DNA from: Prochlorococcus sp. AG-455-E15
GTDB taxonomy: Bacteria > Cyanobacteriota > Cyanobacteriia > PCC-6307 > Cyanobiaceae
Direction: 5' to 3'
Length of the DNA: 6,761 bases
Assembly (NCBI GenBank): GCA_003212115.1
Contig: QCQS01000043.1
Location: 1-6,761, forward strand
The notes beneath the pieces were generated by a model. That model was not told where the DNA came from and ran no database searches. It saw nothing but the letters and a program-made list of their open reading frames with translations. Below are positions 5,679 through 6,761 of the stretch, piece after piece; the first letter of the stretch is position 1; every line of letters starts with the position of its first letter. The translations under genes were made by a program, and so were the position numbers.

Positions 5679-6761
5679 GTGACTGTTGCACCAAATAAAG
5701 CTTCTTCAGAGAGCAATTCCAATAATCTCAAAAAAGATGATTTTCCAAAGACTGCGCCAGCTGCTTACCCAGTTTTTTTCAGATCTTATAGTAGAAAAAC
5801 TTCATCTGGCAAAAGGGAGAACTGGAGCGAAGTAGGCGAAAGGAATTTATCGGGATTAAAAGAATTAGGAAAACTTTCTGAAGAAGAATTAATCCTAATG
5901 AGAGAGATGCAAAGTAACCAAAAAGCTCAACCTTCAGGAAGATGGTTATGGATAGGAGGAACCCCTTGGATTAATAAGAACCAAAATTTCTCAGGAGCAT
6001 ACAACTGTACCTCAACAAACTTAATCGATTGGGAAGCCTTCGCATTAATGATGGACTTAGCAATGATGGGATGTGGAACAGGTGCTATAATTGAGCCTCA
6101 TTTTATAAATAATCTACCTACGGTAATTAACAAAATAAACATTAAATCAGTCAGTGAAGTTGGAATAACTCCTAAAGATCAAAGAGAAGAAAAGTCATCA
6201 TTAGAAATAAAAGGAAAAGATCTACATATCAAAGTTGGAGATAGCAGAAGAGGATGGGTAGATAGCTATAAATATCTTCTTGAGGCATCAAGTAACGAGA
6301 GTCTTGAAAGAGAAATTGATGTTTATATTGATTTGGAAGATATTAGGCCTGCGGGAGAATCATTAAAAGGTTTTGGTGGTATGGCAAATCCTATCAAATT
6401 GAAAGATCTTTACTCTAGAGTCGCATCACTTCTTGGAAAGGCAATTGGTAGGAAATTAAGTACAGTAGAGTGTTGTTTATTAATTGATGAAGCTGCAGTA
6501 ACCATAGTTGCTGGGAATATAAGAAGAAGTGCTGGCATGAGACAATTTGCTTCAGATGATAAGGAAGCCGCATCAGCAAAAGAAAATTTATGGAGTCAAG
6601 ATGAGAATGGTAATTGGAGAATAGATCCTGAAAAAGATGCCCTCAGAATGGCTAATCATACCAGGGTTTACCATACAAAACCCACTTACCAAACTGTTTT
6701 GGATGCAGTAACAAAACAATTCCATTCAGGTGAGGGAGCCATTCAATTTGCACCAGAAGCA
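5679..6761 (+). CDS. nrdJ: Class II (adenosylcobalamin-dependent) ribonucleoside-triphosphate reductase, partial
   Basis: This enzyme reduces ribonucleotides (triphosphates in the monomeric RTPR type) to deoxyribonucleotides for DNA synthesis, using adenosylcobalamin to form a thiyl radical. I translated 361 codons from GTG at 5679 with no stop before the window edge; the full family length is roughly 750-780. Matches to the monomeric Lactobacillus-type enzyme include FFRSYSRKT (33-41), PSGRWLWIGGTP (85-96), YNCTSTNL (108-115), with C110 the probable first active-site cysteine, the LAMMGCGTGAIIE stretch (127-139), RPAGESLKGFGG (223-234), VAGNIRRSA (277-285) and SGEGAIQFAPEA (350-361). The radical-site cysteine and the C-terminal redox cysteines lie beyond the edge. 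No intein interrupts the visible part. The start is uncertain: the frame stays open upstream to another GTG at 5604, but family similarity begins only about residue 30, so the nearer GTG is preferred. No Shine-Dalgarno site is visible. Confidence 0.93.
   Translation, partial: MTVAPNKASSESNSNNLKKDDFPKTAPAAYPVFFRSYSRKTSSGKRENWSEVGERNLSGLKELGKLSEEELILMREMQSNQKAQPSGRWLWIGGTPWINKNQNFSGAYNCTSTNLIDWEAFALMMDLAMMGCGTGAIIEPHFINNLPTVINKINIKSVSEVGITPKDQREEKSSLEIKGKDLHIKVGDSRRGWVDSYKYLLEASSNESLEREIDVYIDLEDIRPAGESLKGFGGMANPIKLKDLYSRVASLLGKAIGRKLSTVECCLLIDEAAVTIVAGNIRRSAGMRQFASDDKEAASAKENLWSQDENGNWRIDPEKDALRMANHTRVYHTKPTYQTVLDAVTKQFHSGEGAIQFAPEA

Noticed and set aside
5679..6761. Intein or intron in nrdJ
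   Set aside because: Cyanobacterial ribonucleotide reductases are frequent intein hosts, but the 361 visible residues run continuously through family motifs without an insertion. The usual downstream insertion sites are outside the window.

Overview
This is an AT-rich, tightly packed window (roughly a third G+C). It reads as a marine picocyanobacterium, most likely a high-light-adapted Prochlorococcus. The evidence is the base composition, very short intergenic gaps, weak or absent Shine-Dalgarno sites, cyanobacterium/plastid-specific families (a DUF3531 protein, a CPP1-like J-domain-like membrane protein, an ECF-type ATPase resembling plant ABCI11/NAP14) and a monomeric B12-dependent ribonucleotide reductase. 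The assignment rests on recalled family knowledge, not on a database search.

Layout: (1) 1-831, minus strand: a two-gene unit, a DUF3531 protein followed 9 bp later by rsmE (16S rRNA m3U1498 methyltransferase), whose 3' part is cut by the window edge. Its likely promoter has a perfect TATAAT and lies in the 83-bp divergent gap at 832-914. (2) 915-2460, plus strand: an ABC ATPase overlapping hslO (Hsp33) by 11 bp. (3) 2455-5545, minus strand: a SAM-dependent methyltransferase, prfC (release factor 3) and the CPP1-like protein, probably one transcription unit in that order; its last gene overlaps the end of hslO by 6 bp in convergent orientation. (4) 5546-5678: a 133-bp divergent gap holding the methyltransferase promoter and a bulged 9-bp hairpin just upstream of nrdJ. 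(5) 5679-6761, plus strand: the first 361 codons of nrdJ, cut by the right edge.

The genes are mostly housekeeping: translation (rsmE, prfC), redox chaperoning (hslO), DNA precursor synthesis (nrdJ), and three poorly characterised families shared with chloroplasts. No gap exceeds 300 bases, and I see no mobile element, CRISPR array, tRNA, rRNA or intein. I did not find a convincing new biological system. The most interesting points are the structured, comparatively GC-rich nrdJ leader with an open in-frame extension, the clustering of three cyanobacterium/plastid families, and the overlapping gene ends that leave no room for terminators.
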